In this document: piece after piece, positions 63,872 to 64,000 of the stretch
Layout of the letters: each line of letters begins with the position of its first letter
How positions within the stretch are numbered: the first letter of the stretch is position 1
Origin: Photobacterium ganghwense
GTDB lineage: Bacteria > Pseudomonadota > Gammaproteobacteria > Enterobacterales > Vibrionaceae
Direction: 5' to 3'
Length of the DNA: 64,000 bases
Assembly (NCBI RefSeq): GCF_003025595.1
Contig: NZ_PYMI01000002.1
Coordinates: forward strand, 496,001 to 560,000
Notes under the pieces: generated by a model
Told to the model about the DNA's origin: nothing
The model's database searches: none
Seen by the model: the letters and a program-made list of their open reading frames with translations, nothing else
Position numbers and translations under genes: made by a program

Positions 63872-64000
63872 CTATTTATTACTAGGGAAAGCAAATTGCG
63901 CGGTTTCGTTAGATTGTGGCTTTGGCCATTTTTGAGTAATGGATTTACGGCGCGTGTAAAAACGCACACCGTCAGGGCCATAGGCATGCAGATCGCCAAA
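63872..64000 (-). CDS. Methylmalonate-semialdehyde dehydrogenase (CoA-acylating), C-terminal fragment
   Basis: The last 42 codons of a minus-strand gene running off the window. The fragment begins [20 protein letters not shown] and ends in a Lys before TAG. This is the conserved C-terminus of MmsA/IolA-type CoA-acylating aldehyde dehydrogenases (FFGDLHAxG...VxFYTxxKxxTxxW). These convert methylmalonate or malonate semialdehyde to propionyl- or acetyl-CoA in valine, beta-alanine or inositol catabolism. The rest of the gene and its operon lie beyond the right edge. Confidence 0.75.
   Translation of the reverse strand, partial: FGDLHAYGPDGVRFYTRRKSITQKWPKPQSNETAQFAFPSNK

Noticed and set aside
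63811..63999. Minus-strand frame at the right edge
   Set aside because: The overlapping frame ending at 63872 encodes the recognisable MmsA/IolA C-terminus, so this one is a shadow.

Overview
The window is a chromosomal segment from a marine gammaproteobacterium, most likely a member of the Vibrionaceae (Vibrio, Photobacterium, Grimontia or Enterovibrio type). Evidence: a maoP/hdfR divergent pair, a DUF3316 protein, a DUF406 (YfcZ-type) protein, a RibA fused to a NADAR domain, CheV, a chitin-binding GH18 chitinase, an rbsDACBKR order with the regulator last, and a NAD-malic enzyme with ScfA/MaeA-like architecture. Genes are densely packed on both strands and the G+C content looks moderate. 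I see no phage, transposase, integrase, rRNA or CRISPR array. Both ends cut genes: astB at the left and a methylmalonate-semialdehyde dehydrogenase at the right.

Layout. 1-8 kb: end of astB (arginine catabolism), a LysR/SDR divergent pair, a large metallophosphoesterase lipoprotein behind a pentanucleotide array and two copies of a palindrome, a frameshifted AraC regulator and azlCD. 8-14.5 kb: complete ribose operon rbsDACBKR on the minus strand, with three LacI-type operators and a CRP-like site upstream and a large nested hairpin between rbsB and rbsK. 14.6-25.6 kb: orphan modE, an exported nuclease/phosphatase-like lipoprotein, two overlapping tiny genes, malic enzyme, arfB, an aspartoacylase-like gene, a GNAT, a DMT exporter and a DOPA-dioxygenase-like protein. 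25.7-29.4 kb: an operon-like set of glutamine-amidotransferase, aldehyde dehydrogenase and glutamine-synthetase-like ligase resembling gamma-glutamylated amine catabolism, in which the dehydrogenase lacks its usual general-base Glu. 29.7-39.6 kb: small exported and cytoplasmic proteins, a RecQ-like helicase, an Aer-like PAS chemoreceptor, a 2OG-Fe(II) oxygenase, a cytochrome c lipoprotein, a DUF218 protein and a VOC protein. 39.6-44.1 kb: a two-gene cassette (N-formylglutamate-amidohydrolase-like/QEGLA metallopeptidase fusion plus an ATP-grasp ligase) next to maoP and hdfR. 44.2-51.8 kb: small proteins, NADAR-RibA fusion, a periplasmic binding protein divergent from a hybrid histidine kinase, and cheV. 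52-56.4 kb: chitinase, fhuF with a Fur box, and tRNA-Gly(TCC). 56.9-64 kb: a sulfate ABC transporter operon (sbp-cysT-cysW-cysA) with a striking near-perfect 27-bp palindrome and a sigma-54-like promoter in its leader, an RBBP9-type hydrolase, a sigma-54 activator without sensor domain, and an RNA methyltransferase.

Two features stand out. First, the QEGLA-peptidase/ATP-grasp cassette has the right composition for a reversible amino-acid ligation/removal system: the peptidase family is related to the eukaryotic tubulin detyrosinase MATCAP, and tubulin tyrosine ligase is itself an ATP-grasp enzyme. Second, short tandem-repeat arrays are unusually frequent. At least seven arrays with units of 5, 8, 8, 10, 14, 15 and about 22 bp lie in intergenic DNA, several with perfect copies, so they are candidates for variable-number loci.
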